Source: an uncultured Prochlorococcus sp.
Lineage (GTDB): Bacteria; Cyanobacteriota; Cyanobacteriia; PCC-6307; Cyanobiaceae
Length of the DNA: 40,113 nt
Reading direction: 5' to 3'
NCBI GenBank assembly: GCA_902535025.1
Contig: CACARV010000005.1
Span: forward strand, 1 to 40,113
A program made the position numbers and the translations under genes. Below the pieces are notes generated by a model. It did no database searches. It saw only the letters and a program-made list of their open reading frames with translations, and was not told the DNA's origin. How positions within the stretch are numbered: position 1 is the first letter of the stretch; every line of letters starts with the position of its first letter. This document shows positions 1 through 8,664 of this stretch, piece by piece.

Positions 1-1
1 T

Positions 2-901
2 CGTTATTTAGAACGTGCGGAAAACATATCTCGTTTCGTGGAAGTAAGTGAAGCAATGTCATTGGATTGTCCGCCAGGAAGTGCTGAACCTTGGCTCCCA
101 TTAATTGATGCTTCGAGTGACAGAGAATCTTTTGATAAAAGATTCCCAGAGAAAAAACCTGATGACGTTATTAATTTTTTAATAAGAGATCGTTTAAACC
201 CAAATAGCATAATTTCCTGCATTCAAATGGCAAGAGAAAATGCAAGACAAATCAGAGATGTTATGACTACAGAAATGTGGGAACAGATTAATATTTTATA
301 TTGGAACATGCAAGAAGGAGAGGCAATATGGAATAAACCAAGGCAAGAACAATTAAGTGAAATAAGGAGGGAATGTCAGCTTTTTTATGGAATTACAGAT
401 GCGACTCTAAGCAAAGATCTTGCCTGGAGATTTAGCATTCTTGGAAGATTAATCGAAAGGGCTGACAAAACATCAAGAATTTTAGATGTTAAATATTATT
501 TACTCCTACCCAGCTTAGATGAACTTGGAGGAGTTCTTGATGAGCTGCAATGGATTACACTTTTACGTTCAGCTGGAGCTTATCAAATGTTTAGGAAAGC
601 AGTACAAAATTCTATAAAGCCTAATTCAGTTGCGAGATTTCTTTTACTTGATCCAATTTTCCCTAGATCAGTAAGATACTGTCTTGATGGGATAAGCAAT
701 ACTCTTAAAACAATAGATGCCTCTCCATCTACTGAAAATCCTTCAGAATTAGAATGTATGAGAGGTTTGCTTAAAGCAAAGTGGAGTTATATCAGAATTG
801 AAGATATAATTAATGATGGTCTGCATGAAGCAATCGATTCATTGCAAATAGATTTAAATAAATTAAATGATCTCATTCAAGAAAAATATTTTATTAATTA
901 A
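2..901 (+). CDS. Alpha-E domain protein (DUF403), 5' end cut by window
   Basis: The open frame runs in from the left edge, and the first codons read RYLERAENISRF. This is the usual beginning of alpha-E domain proteins, so about 15 residues are missing. A GTG at 38 lies inside this conserved block and should not be taken as the start. The visible 299 residues are rich in predicted helix, contain a second family-like stretch (FSILGRLIERADKTSRILD), and fit a family of roughly 310 residues. Function is unproven. Members occur next to a DUF404/DUF407 ATP-grasp-like protein and a transglutaminase-like protein, and are suspected of working in peptide or amide-bond chemistry. The transglutaminase-like gene follows after 11 bases on the same strand. 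The expected ATP-grasp partner would lie just left of the window, which cannot be seen here. Confidence 0.88.
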   Translation, partial: RYLERAENISRFVEVSEAMSLDCPPGSAEPWLPLIDASSDRESFDKRFPEKKPDDVINFLIRDRLNPNSIISCIQMARENARQIRDVMTTEMWEQINILYWNMQEGEAIWNKPRQEQLSEIRRECQLFYGITDATLSKDLAWRFSILGRLIERADKTSRILDVKYYLLLPSLDELGGVLDELQWITLLRSAGAYQMFRKAVQNSIKPNSVARFLLLDPIFPRSVRYCLDGISNTLKTIDASPSTENPSELECMRGLLKAKWSYIRIEDIINDGLHEAIDSLQIDLNKLNDLIQEKYFIN

Positions 902-912
902 AAGCTTTTTAA

Positions 913-1770
913 ATGAGAATTAAATACATTCACAAACTTGAATATAAATACGAAGACCCTGTTCAATTAGGCGAGCATAGATTATGTATTAAGCCAAGAT
1001 CAAATGGATTCCAAAAGCTAAAGAATTTTGAATTAAAAATAACACCACAACCAGAAATTATTTATCCATTACTTGCTGCCAGCGGAGAAGAGATTAATAG
1101 AATCAGATTTAATGGATTAACAGATAATTTAATTATTCAATCAATTAGCGAAGTTGAAACTATTAAACATCCAAATATTATTGATGGGGTTAAAAATAGA
1201 GATTTAACATTACCTTTTTGTAGAAGCATTATTAATAGAGATTTACAGGGAGCATTAGAAGGGTGGATGCCAAATGGACAACACGATCCATCTGCAGTAG
1301 AACTTGCCCAAGAAGCTTTAGCTGGAAGCATTAATAACGCATTATCATTTACCTACCAACTAATAGAGATAATTCAAGATAGGGTTAAATATACTAAAAG
1401 ACATACAGGTCCAGCATGGCCGGCTAGCAGAACACTTAGAGAGCGTATAGGTTCATGCAGAGATTTAGCAATGCTGATGGTTGAAGCTTGTAGGTCTATT
1501 GGCATCCCAAGTAGGTTTGTAAGTGGTTATCATTTTGAAGATCCGTTGCCCGCTGAGTTAGATTTACATGCTTGGGCTGAGTTATATATTCCAGGTGCTG
1601 GTTGGAGAGGTTTTGATCCAAGCGGAAAAGGATTAATAGACGAAAGATATTTAACATTGGTATCCTCTTCTAAATCTAATTTAACCTCTGTAATTACAGG
1701 AAACTTTACAGGAAAAAATAATTTAGAAAATACTTTATCCTGGGAAATCAAACCTCTTGAAATTAAATAA
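913..1770 (+). CDS. Transglutaminase-like cysteine protease family protein
   Basis: This 285-residue protein has the two-part layout of bacterial transglutaminase-like proteins: an N-terminal beta-rich domain (about residues 1-90, beginning MRIKYIHKLEYKYEDPVQLG) and a transglutaminase core. The catalytic triad is visible as Cys182 in GSCRDLAM, His219 in DLHAWAELY and Asp235 in GFDPSGKG. The fold usually supports a cysteine protease or amide hydrolase rather than cross-linking in bacteria. It has no signal peptide, so a cytoplasmic location is likely. It starts with ATG 11 bases after the alpha-E gene and is probably cotranscribed with it, which links it to the poorly understood alpha-E/ATP-grasp/transglutaminase group. 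The substrate is unknown. Confidence 0.88.
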   Translation: MRIKYIHKLEYKYEDPVQLGEHRLCIKPRSNGFQKLKNFELKITPQPEIIYPLLAASGEEINRIRFNGLTDNLIIQSISEVETIKHPNIIDGVKNRDLTLPFCRSIINRDLQGALEGWMPNGQHDPSAVELAQEALAGSINNALSFTYQLIEIIQDRVKYTKRHTGPAWPASRTLRERIGSCRDLAMLMVEACRSIGIPSRFVSGYHFEDPLPAELDLHAWAELYIPGAGWRGFDPSGKGLIDERYLTLVSSSKSNLTSVITGNFTGKNNLENTLSWEIKPLEIK

Positions 1771-1895
1771 AAACTAAATTCTTAATTATTTAAGTTAAGA
1801 AAAAAGATGAATCAAAATATGTTTCTTTTTTAGTGTTAATTGATACGTTCTTTGAGAAATATATCTGTTTTCATTTGTTTAACATTTAAAGAAAA

Positions 1896-2417
1896 TTGAA
1901 CTCAAGTTTAGAAATTCCGGTCGTTAAATCAAACAAATCAAAAATGTTTGAATTGATAAGCTATGAAAAATTTCGTGATACAAAAGATGTCAGATTTTTT
2001 GATATTAGTATTAATAAATCAAATTTTAGGGATCTAGTTATTCACAGTGGACCTGCAATTAGTCCTCCAAATGAAGAAGAATTTAATAATTGGCAATTTT
2101 ACATACATCACAATCAAGAAGATAATCTATTAGCTATCTCTGGTGGAAGAACATTTTTCCTTGTTAATTTTGGTTGGGATTATCCTTTTTATAAAGTTAG
2201 ATTAGAATCTTGCGGATATATTTTAAAGATACCGAGAGGAACATTTCATAGATCAGTATCTGACGAAAAAGGTTCCATAGTTTTAAATCAAGCCATTAGA
2301 GATGAATGCGGTTCGGTTGAATCTGAATTCAAAGTAACGAATAGCAAAGATAATAAAAAACTTCTCGATTGCATAACTAATCTAGAACCTAGATTTAAAA
2401 TTTATAGTGTTAAATAA
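1896..2417 (+). CDS. Cupin-like conserved protein
   Basis: About 173 residues if translation starts at the TTG; an in-frame ATG at 1944 (residue 17) is an equally plausible start, and neither has a good ribosome binding site. A stop codon just upstream rules out a longer form. The central region has the second cupin motif in nearly textbook spacing: Gly107, then Pro113, Gly115 and His118 (GYILKIPRGTFHRS). An earlier histidine-rich strand, FYIHHNQED, may supply the first motif. This supports a small single-domain cupin that could bind a metal. The reaction is unknown, and the neighbours (a transglutaminase-like gene before, an exported pentapeptide protein after) do not define it. Confidence 0.6.
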   Translation: MNSSLEIPVVKSNKSKMFELISYEKFRDTKDVRFFDISINKSNFRDLVIHSGPAISPPNEEEFNNWQFYIHHNQEDNLLAISGGRTFFLVNFGWDYPFYKVRLESCGYILKIPRGTFHRSVSDEKGSIVLNQAIRDECGSVESEFKVTNSKDNKKLLDCITNLEPRFKIYSVK

Positions 2418-2500
2418 TCTTAAAAAGGTTTTCCAAATTCATATATCAATTTTAAAAATTATCTAATTGTTATAAAATAATAATATTCGAATTCTTTGGT

Positions 2501-3019
2501 ATGAAATTTTTTAAGTTTTTAAAATATTTTTTATGCATAACTTTTTCTTTCTTAGTTTTATCCTCTCCAGTTTTTGCTGGGGCAAATGTTGCTGTTAAAG
2601 GCGAGGGAGATGAAGTTCCAAGTTATGTTAGATCTAATATTACAGGGTTTGATTTCCATGGAGAGGATCTTCATTTGTCATCTATAGCTGGAGCAGTTGC
2701 AAGAGACGCGGATTTTAGTGACGTTGATTTACATGGGACAACCCTAACCCTATCTGATTTAAAAGGTTCTAATTTAAATGGAATCGACCTAACAGATACT
2801 CTTTCTGATAGAGTTAATTTCCAAAAAACAGATCTTAGAAATGCTGTTTTAATAAATATGATCGCATCAGGCAGTAGTTTTGCAGGAGCTCAAATAGAAG
2901 GAGCCGATTTTTCTTACGCTATTCTTGACAGCGAAGATCAAAGAAATCTTTGCGAAATTGCTGATGGGATCAATCCAACAACAGGCGTTTCAACAAGAGA
3001 AAGTCTTGAGTGTAGTTAG
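2501..3019 (+). CDS. Exported pentapeptide-repeat protein, probably thylakoid lumen
   Basis: This 172-residue protein begins with a classic signal peptide (residues 1-27: basic start, hydrophobic core, SSPVFAGA cleavage region). Residues about 47-140 consist of A(D/N)LXX-type pentapeptides, for example [20 protein letters not shown] and [10 protein letters not shown], which should build a right-handed beta-helix. The tail carries two cysteines, C151 (NLCEIADG) and C171 (SLECS), a pattern I associate with lumenal pentapeptide proteins of cyanobacteria and chloroplasts, where they may form a disulfide. No enzymatic role is known for this group. The upstream gap of about 80 bases is very AT-rich and could hold its own promoter. 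The gene ends 9 bases before a convergent small gene. Confidence 0.85.
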   Translation: MKFFKFLKYFLCITFSFLVLSSPVFAGANVAVKGEGDEVPSYVRSNITGFDFHGEDLHLSSIAGAVARDADFSDVDLHGTTLTLSDLKGSNLNGIDLTDTLSDRVNFQKTDLRNAVLINMIASGSSFAGAQIEGADFSYAILDSEDQRNLCEIADGINPTTGVSTRESLECS

Positions 3020-3028
3020 AAATTAAAA

Positions 3029-3382
3029 TTATAAATAAACTTTTTTCCCATTATTGAATTTATAAATTCTTTGTTTATCATCTTGAAATATCATTTCACC
3101 ATTTAATTTTGATTTCTTGAATTTTGCAAGTCTTGCTCTGTGTATATTGGATTTTCTATTTATGTTATCTTCGTTATCATAAACTCCAATATAAATATTT
3201 ATATTAGGATTTGAAAAGGTTTTTTCTTCCTCTCTTAAAAAAATCCTATCAATATTTGTTTGTGTGCTCTGAAGTTTATTTTTAAATTTATCTAATTTTA
3301 AGTTCTTTGGTTTTTTAGAACTAATTTTTTTGTAGACAAAAACAATAACTCCTAAAATTAGAAAAACTAAAAATATATTCAT
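3029..3382 (-). CDS. Small single-pass membrane protein, unknown
   Basis: I do not recognise this 117-residue protein. Residues 1-16 are strongly hydrophobic (MNIFLVFLILGVIVFV) and are followed at once by lysine-rich sequence, which fits an N-terminal anchor with a basic cytoplasmic or stromal tail. The tail has a short beta-like region (NINIYIGVYDNEDN) and a basic stretch (RARLAKFKKSKLNGEM). Its ATG overlaps the stop codon of the upstream small gene by one base (TAATG), which points to translational coupling and a shared mRNA. It is probably a lineage-restricted protein of picocyanobacteria. Confidence 0.6.
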   Translation of the reverse strand: MNIFLVFLILGVIVFVYKKISSKKPKNLKLDKFKNKLQSTQTNIDRIFLREEEKTFSNPNINIYIGVYDNEDNINRKSNIHRARLAKFKKSKLNGEMIFQDDKQRIYKFNNGKKVYL

Positions 3383-3567
3383 TACTTAATTTTTATTTTT
3401 ATATCTACTCCTAAGTTACTTTTAGTAGTTAATATTTCTTTTTTTATGATTCCATAGGTAAAAATTTTAGTTAAAGTTTTTAAAGATTTAAAAACTAAAA
3501 AAACAGTAAATAAAAAGAAAATAATAATATTTTCTACAAGAAGATTTTTATTATCTAAATTGCTCAT
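3382..3567 (-). CDS. Very small membrane protein, unknown
   Basis: A 61-residue frame with one clear hydrophobic segment at about residues 13-28 (IIIFFLFTVFLVF) and a basic C-terminus. Its stop codon overlaps the ATG of the next small membrane protein gene, so the two are probably translated together from one message. There is no recognisable domain. The reality of the gene rests mainly on this coupling and on the tight packing between the pfkB-type gene and its partner. A homologue search in other Prochlorococcus genomes would decide it. Confidence 0.45.
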   Translation of the reverse strand: MSNLDNKNLLVENIIIFFLFTVFLVFKSLKTLTKIFTYGIIKKEILTTKSNLGVDIKIKIK

Positions 3568-3589
3568 ATAAATCTATAATCAATTATTT

Positions 3590-4453
3590 TTAATCACTAT
3601 TTGCATATGGACCGAAAAACTCACTGGCGTCTCTTCCCATTACTTTAGCAAGATTTAAACTTTTATCTATATCCCATTTAGATGCCATTCCATAAAGTAT
3701 ACCGGCAGCAAAAGAATCGCCACATCCATAAGAATCAACCTTTAATTTTTTGTTTTTAAGAGCCTTATATCTTCCTCCTGGAAATAGTATGCCACCCTTC
3801 TCTCCCTCGGTTTTAATAGTATATTTGGGCTTCAATGATAATTCAGAAAAAGAAAAAACTTCCCCTGGATCAAGATTACTGCCTATTAATACATCTAGAA
3901 GAACATTTGATTTATTAATTGTACTTAATCCCACCCTTGGTGTTGTACAAAGTATTGAAGCTGATCTAGCCATTTTAAAAATCTCTGAATCAGATGCAGT
4001 AATAAAAATTCCGTCCATTTTTTTTAAAATGTTCCATTCTAACTTGTCTTTATGAGTTGGAGCCAACCTTTCTCCAATAACTGTTATTGCTCTTTCACCT
4101 TGAGAGTCAATTAAACTAAACCCTCTTCTAGTTGGTTTATCACGCCAAGCTACATGTAACTTAATACCCATATTTGAGAGAATCTTGAAACACTTGTCTC
4201 CATAATCGTCATTACCTAATGAAGTAAAAAAATGAATTTGCTTTAAAGTTAAATCAGAAAGTATTTTCGCAATAATAGAGCCACCACCAGCTGGATACTC
4301 AATGGAATTTTCAGAATGAGAAATGACTCCGGGTTTTGGTAATTGATCGACCTTTAAGAAATTTATCCACTCAACATGACCAATCACAGCAAAATTTAAA
4401 TTTCCTTTGTTAAATTTATAGTCCTCAACATTATTATTTTTTTCAACAACCAT
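3590..4453 (-). CDS. PfkB-family carbohydrate kinase
   Basis: A 287-residue sugar kinase of the ribokinase/PfkB fold. The N-terminal glycine-rich substrate loop reads YPAGGGSIIAKILSDL (about residues 53-68), and the C-terminal signature DSYGCGDSFAAGILYGM (residues 240-256) supplies the anion hole and the catalytic base Asp246. The enzyme should phosphorylate a sugar or nucleoside with ATP in the cytoplasm; the exact substrate cannot be read from sequence. It starts with ATG and is divergent from the DUF2834 gene across a 41-base gap, so both promoters are squeezed into or next to coding sequence. No pathway partner lies beside it. Confidence 0.85.
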   Translation of the reverse strand: MVVEKNNNVEDYKFNKGNLNFAVIGHVEWINFLKVDQLPKPGVISHSENSIEYPAGGGSIIAKILSDLTLKQIHFFTSLGNDDYGDKCFKILSNMGIKLHVAWRDKPTRRGFSLIDSQGERAITVIGERLAPTHKDKLEWNILKKMDGIFITASDSEIFKMARSASILCTTPRVGLSTINKSNVLLDVLIGSNLDPGEVFSFSELSLKPKYTIKTEGEKGGILFPGGRYKALKNKKLKVDSYGCGDSFAAGILYGMASKWDIDKSLNLAKVMGRDASEFFGPYANSD

Positions 4454-4494
4454 AAGCTCTTAAATACTATTATTAAAAGAAATATTTTTGACAA

Positions 4495-4866
4495 GTGAAT
4501 TCATTCAACATTTTAAAAGATAATAAACAAATACTATCTTATCTTTACCTTTTTCTATCAATTTTGGGTGCTGTCCTACCAATGATGGCAAATTTCGAAT
4601 TTTTTAGGGAATATGGAAACAGCTTTGATATAAATAACTTCATTTCTTTAGCGAATGCAAACCCTGCAGCTCAGTCAATTTCTAGAGACTTATTAGTAGG
4701 TGCAAGCGCTATTTTTATATGGATAGTAAATGAATCAAAAAAACTAAATATCAAGAATATGTGGGTTGTATACATTGGAACTTTTCTTATAGCATTTGCA
4801 TTCTCAGCACCTTTATTCTTATTTCTAAGAGAGAGAAGAATTATTGAATTAGAAAAGATTAATTAA
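4495..4866 (+). CDS. DUF2834 membrane protein
   Basis: This 123-residue protein has three hydrophobic spans: about residues 15-31 (LYLFLSILGAVLPMM), 64-79 (LLVGASAIFIWIV) and 91-111 (WVVYIGTFLIAFAFSAPLFLF in two parts). The pattern and the ending PLFLFLRERRI match DUF2834, a small family of integral membrane proteins of unknown function that is common in cyanobacteria. The start is a GTG; the next in-frame ATG would remove most of the first span. Its TAA overlaps the stop codon of the convergent MFS gene, with the four bases TTAA at 4863-4866 serving both genes. Confidence 0.8.
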   Translation: MNSFNILKDNKQILSYLYLFLSILGAVLPMMANFEFFREYGNSFDINNFISLANANPAAQSISRDLLVGASAIFIWIVNESKKLNIKNMWVVYIGTFLIAFAFSAPLFLFLRERRIIELEKIN

Positions 4867-6092
4867 AATAATCTTTTAAATAGAATTAGAAATACCATAA
4901 AGCAACAAAATGAAATGGAAAGCCAGATTATTGAAGCATAACCAAATAGATCTAAAATGCGTCCTGAAATAAATGGTCCAAAAAAATAACCCATAGCGAA
5001 ACATTGTGATAGTAGAGCAAGTGCAAAACCTTTTTTGTTTGAAGGAGCAATTCTGAAAACCACATCTGTTGATGTTGGAAGAAATGAAGCAGTCCCTAAA
5101 CTTACTAGTATCAATGAAAAAGATATTAAATAAAAGGCTGAGATATTTAAATAACTAGAAATAAATAATAAAAATGAAGCGAAAGAGAAATTGATTAAAC
5201 TAAATTTCAAGCCAAATAATCTTTCTTTCTTAGATATCCAAGAACCTACAGGCCATTGCAAAAACAACAATAAAATTAACTGAATAGAAATTATAAGACT
5301 AATAATTTCTTCACTTAATGCATTGCGATATACTCCACCTTTAACAAGATCCAGAGGCAAAGTTACTTGAATCAAAGCTAAAGAGGTAGTAATCAATAAA
5401 ATAGATAAAATTATTATGATTGAATTTTTATTCCATTTCAATTGTTTCTGTTTAATTGGATCTACAAATTTTTTTTGGAAATTTTCTAATTTTCTTTTAA
5501 TAGAAGAACTATTTCTAGTTATTAAATATGTAATAACTAACATACAAAATAAATCATTAATAAAAATTGATTTAGAATACAAAAAATTAGTCATGTATCC
5601 CCCTAAAAATACCCCTAGAAATATTCCTAAAGCCTCCGCGCTTCTAACAAGAGCATAAGCTTTGCGTGTTTCTATAGGATGGCAAAAATAGGGCACCCCA
5701 AACTCAGCAGCAGGCCAATATATTCCTGCAGCAGCCCCAACAAATGATTGTCCAATTATGTACAAAAAAGTATCTCTTGAAAAAATGAGGCATAAGCTAG
5801 CTGTAATACTTAGTAATGAAGAACTAACTATTGGAATTTGTATTTTCCCTGTTTTATTAAGATAATTACCTGTAAAGAGTCTTGTTACAGTTCCAATTAT
5901 TGCTGAAATGCTAAACCCCAAGCCAATATCTGTTGCCGATAATCCTAAGTTATTAAAAATAAGTGATGTTAAATAAATTACACCCCCTGCTCCAAATGCA
6001 GCATAAAATCTTATCTTAGTTATTAACCTCAAATGATATGGAAATTGAATCCACCAATTTTTGCTAATTTGTAAACTATTTGGATTAATCAC
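4863..6092 (-). CDS. Major facilitator superfamily transporter
   Basis: A 409-residue integral membrane protein with about 12 hydrophobic spans arranged as two halves around a basic central loop (near residues 195-222, KRKLENFQKKFVDPIKQKQ), as in MFS carriers. An MFS-like loop between helices 2 and 3 reads GNYLNKTGKIQIP. No residue pattern identifies the substrate; sugar, amino acid or drug efflux are all possible. The start is GTG at 6092. The next plausible start (TTG, residue 21) would still keep all helices. The gene begins two bases from the divergent GTG of the alpha/beta hydrolase, so its promoter must lie inside that gene. Confidence 0.82.
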   Translation of the reverse strand: MINPNSLQISKNWWIQFPYHLRLITKIRFYAAFGAGGVIYLTSLIFNNLGLSATDIGLGFSISAIIGTVTRLFTGNYLNKTGKIQIPIVSSSLLSITASLCLIFSRDTFLYIIGQSFVGAAAGIYWPAAEFGVPYFCHPIETRKAYALVRSAEALGIFLGVFLGGYMTNFLYSKSIFINDLFCMLVITYLITRNSSSIKRKLENFQKKFVDPIKQKQLKWNKNSIIIILSILLITTSLALIQVTLPLDLVKGGVYRNALSEEIISLIISIQLILLLFLQWPVGSWISKKERLFGLKFSLINFSFASFLLFISSYLNISAFYLISFSLILVSLGTASFLPTSTDVVFRIAPSNKKGFALALLSQCFAMGYFFGPFISGRILDLFGYASIIWLSISFCCFMVFLILFKRLF

Positions 6093-6097
6093 TAGTG
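6090..6097. other. CACTAGTG palindrome holding two divergent GTG starts
   Basis: The eight bases CACTAGTG form a perfect palindrome. Read on the plus strand, the last three bases are the GTG start of the DUF1400 hydrolase. Read on the minus strand, they are the GTG start of the MFS transporter. Only two bases separate the start codons, so neither gene can have an upstream region outside the other's coding sequence. Confidence 0.75.
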
Positions 6098-7648
6098 AAA
6101 TACATTTTTATAATTTTTGTTGGTTTTTGTGGCTTATTTTTTAATAGTGGTTTAAAGGCTGCTGAAAAGATAAATATTAAGTTTGAAGAGATGGAAATCC
6201 CTCTTACTATAGAACAATTATCAAAATTAGAAAAATACAAAGATGATTCAACAGAATTAATAGATTGGTTAAAAAAAAATAAATTAACAAGAGTTTTTGA
6301 ATTATCAAAATTTTTAGAATTTCCAGTTTTCAAGGAAGTGGGATTAAATAGAGAAATATTAAGAAGTTGGATAGGGCGTAAAATTCTTACAGAATTAAGC
6401 AAAAGCATTAGAGTTCCAAATGACAATAATGGAACAGAAATTTATAATACTATTGAGAATCTATTAGATCAAAAAAAAGAAGTTTCAACTTTAGAAATAA
6501 TAAAGGCATTACCATCAGAAGAAATTTCACTAGATATTGATAATTTAGTTTTAATAATTTCATCTTGGAAAAATCAATTATCATTGCAACAAGAACTTTT
6601 ATCCAAATTAAATAAACTTGAAAAAACGAACCAAAATGCCTTTAAAAATACAGAAAAAAAATCAACTCAAGATCTCATAAAAATTGATAAAAAAATTTAT
6701 GCTCCTCACAGAGTGAAACCTTTTGAAATTAAAATATGGAAAAGCAATAAAACAAATAATGATAAAGAACTGATAATTTTTATGCCAGGACTTGGTGGGG
6801 AAATTAATAATTTCAAATGGATAGGCAACGAATTAGCAAGAAGAGGTTGGCCAGTATTATTTATAGATCATAGAGGTAGTAATTTAGAATCATTTATAGA
6901 AGTTCTCGAAGGTAAGGAAACAATCCCTGGAAGTGCAGACTTTTTCTTATACAGAATTAAAGATTTAGATGCTGTATTAAATGCTCATGAAAATGGAGAA
7001 TTTGGTTTAAATAACAATTCTTATATTTTAATGGGACATTCACTTGGATCTTTAATAGCACTTTTATATGAAGGGAATAAACCTACTGATCAACTAGTAG
7101 ACAAATGTGATTTGGCATTAAAAGACTTTGCGGTTACAAATTTATCTAAATTACTTCAATGTCAGTTGAGCGAAATACCATTTCCTAAGAAAAATAACAC
7201 TAATAAGGCCAGTGTGATAATAGGTTTTAATTCATTTGGAAGTTTACTATGGCCAAAAGAAAATAGTACAGGCATTAAAACACCAACTCTTTTAATAGGT
7301 GGGACGTATGACCTTATTACACCGTTAATGAATGAACAATTTAGAGTTTTTTCTGCTTTAGATAATCCATCAAATAGATTTCTAATTATTGAAGGAGCAA
7401 GTCATTTTTCTCCAATAAGAATAAATAAAAGTTATGAAGAAAATAATGACGTCTTCAAAATAAGTGAATCTTTTATTGGTTCAGATCCAATATTAGTACA
7501 AGATTTATCTGCGAAATTTATAATTGAATTTCTAGAATCCATTAAGAAACAAAAGATCCCAATGGTAATTAAAAACCAAAGAGAAATGGGACTTGATTTC
7601 CATCTTTTAGATCTTAAATCTATTAAGGAAATTTCAGAAATTCAGTAA
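6095..7648 (+). CDS. DUF1400-type alpha/beta hydrolase, exported
   Basis: A 517-residue protein with a signal peptide (residues 1-23, hydrophobic core IFIIFVGFCGLFFNSG). A helical N-terminal region of about 130 residues follows that fits DUF1400, and then an alpha/beta hydrolase domain. The catalytic triad can be placed at Ser316 in GHSLGS, Asp406 in GGTYDLITP and His437 in GASHFSP; the oxyanion strand is MPGLGGE. Cyanobacterial DUF1400 proteins are putative exported lipases or esterases of unknown substrate. The GTG start is forced, because an in-frame stop lies 9 bases upstream and no other start codon precedes or lies within the signal peptide. The last 7 bases overlap the convergent permease gene. 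Confidence 0.78.
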   Translation: MKYIFIIFVGFCGLFFNSGLKAAEKINIKFEEMEIPLTIEQLSKLEKYKDDSTELIDWLKKNKLTRVFELSKFLEFPVFKEVGLNREILRSWIGRKILTELSKSIRVPNDNNGTEIYNTIENLLDQKKEVSTLEIIKALPSEEISLDIDNLVLIISSWKNQLSLQQELLSKLNKLEKTNQNAFKNTEKKSTQDLIKIDKKIYAPHRVKPFEIKIWKSNKTNNDKELIIFMPGLGGEINNFKWIGNELARRGWPVLFIDHRGSNLESFIEVLEGKETIPGSADFFLYRIKDLDAVLNAHENGEFGLNNNSYILMGHSLGSLIALLYEGNKPTDQLVDKCDLALKDFAVTNLSKLLQCQLSEIPFPKKNNTNKASVIIGFNSFGSLLWPKENSTGIKTPTLLIGGTYDLITPLMNEQFRVFSALDNPSNRFLIIEGASHFSPIRINKSYEENNDVFKISESFIGSDPILVQDLSAKFIIEFLESIKKQKIPMVIKNQREMGLDFHLLDLKSIKEISEIQ

Positions 7649-8664
7649 TCTATTCTTGGATCTAGATAGGCAATCAAAATATCCACGAAGAGATTTAAGG
7701 AAACTATTAGCAAAGAAGTAAAAATTACTATCCCTTGAACTAAAGTATAATCTCTCTGAGAAATCGCCTCATGTAATCTTAAAGCAATACCTGGCCATGA
7801 AAAAGTAACCTCAAACAATAGGGTGCCACCTGCCAATGTTGCTATTGTTAAACCAGAAATGGTTACAATAGGCAAAAGAGCATTTGGTAATGCATGATTT
7901 ATTATAATTTTTTTTCTTGATATACCTCTACAAAAAGCAGCGTTTACATAATCACTTTTTAATGATTTATCTAAATTGACTCTTAAAGATCTACTGAATA
8001 TTCCACTCAAAAGAAACCCAAGAGTAATTGAGGGAAGTGCTAAATGATAAAGACCATCTTTTAAAGCAACAATATTATTCGAAAGAATACTATCTAGAAC
8101 TATGAAACCTGTTATTTGTGGTTGTTGCTGAAATATAGGAAATCTGCCACCAATTGGGGAAATATTCAAATAAACAGAAAACAATAATTGAGTCACCATT
8201 GCTCCCCAAAAAGGTGGTATTGCATATGAAACAATGCCAAATATTCTTACAAAATAATCAGTTTTTTTACCTTTGTTCCTTAACCCAAGAAATCCCAATG
8301 GAAATCCAATTAACATTGCACTAATAATTGAAAAAAAACCAAGCTCCAGACTCGCAGGCAATGACTTTAAAATAATATTAAGGACTTTCTCTTGAGTACT
8401 AAGAGATAGACCAAAATTTAAATGCAAAATATCATTAATGTATGAAAAATATTGATTTATTAAAGATTCATTTAGTCCCAATTTATTTCTTAGCATTTCC
8501 CGAGAAAACTCATTTGCTCCAGATCCAAGTATTGCATCAACAGGATCGCCTGGAGCAACTCGCAATAAAATAAAAACTAATGAGGATATTATCCACAACA
8601 TTAATGGAATCAGTGAAATCTTCAATAAAGAATAATTAAAAAGTTTATTTAAATTCCTACTCAT
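7642..8664 (-). CDS. Peptide/nickel-type ABC transporter permease (DppB/OppB family)
   Basis: This 340-residue inner-membrane permease has the DppB/OppB N-terminus (LVFILLRVAPGDPVDAILG), about six membrane spans, and a cytoplasmic EAA-like coupling loop near GISRKKIIINHALPNALLP, which is where the ATPase docks. The C-terminus LFVDILIAYLDPRIDY is the family ending. It should import oligopeptides or a similar solute together with the lipoprotein encoded immediately upstream, whose frame it overlaps by 8 bases, a sign of translational coupling. The second permease (DppC) and both ATPases are absent from this locus and would have to be supplied from elsewhere. Confidence 0.9.
   Translation of the reverse strand: MSRNLNKLFNYSLLKISLIPLMLWIISSLVFILLRVAPGDPVDAILGSGANEFSREMLRNKLGLNESLINQYFSYINDILHLNFGLSLSTQEKVLNIILKSLPASLELGFFSIISAMLIGFPLGFLGLRNKGKKTDYFVRIFGIVSYAIPPFWGAMVTQLLFSVYLNISPIGGRFPIFQQQPQITGFIVLDSILSNNIVALKDGLYHLALPSITLGFLLSGIFSRSLRVNLDKSLKSDYVNAAFCRGISRKKIIINHALPNALLPIVTISGLTIATLAGGTLLFEVTFSWPGIALRLHEAISQRDYTLVQGIVIFTSLLIVSLNLFVDILIAYLDPRIDY

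Noticed and set aside
1806-1836. Possible terminator after the transglutaminase-like gene (AAAAAAG...CTTTTTT)
   Set aside because: The stem is nearly all A-T with a loop of about 19 bases, as expected by chance in such AT-rich sequence.
6085-6426. Minus-strand frame of 113 codons opposite the start of the DUF1400 hydrolase
   Set aside because: It is antisense to a well-supported signal peptide and domain, with no recognisable features.
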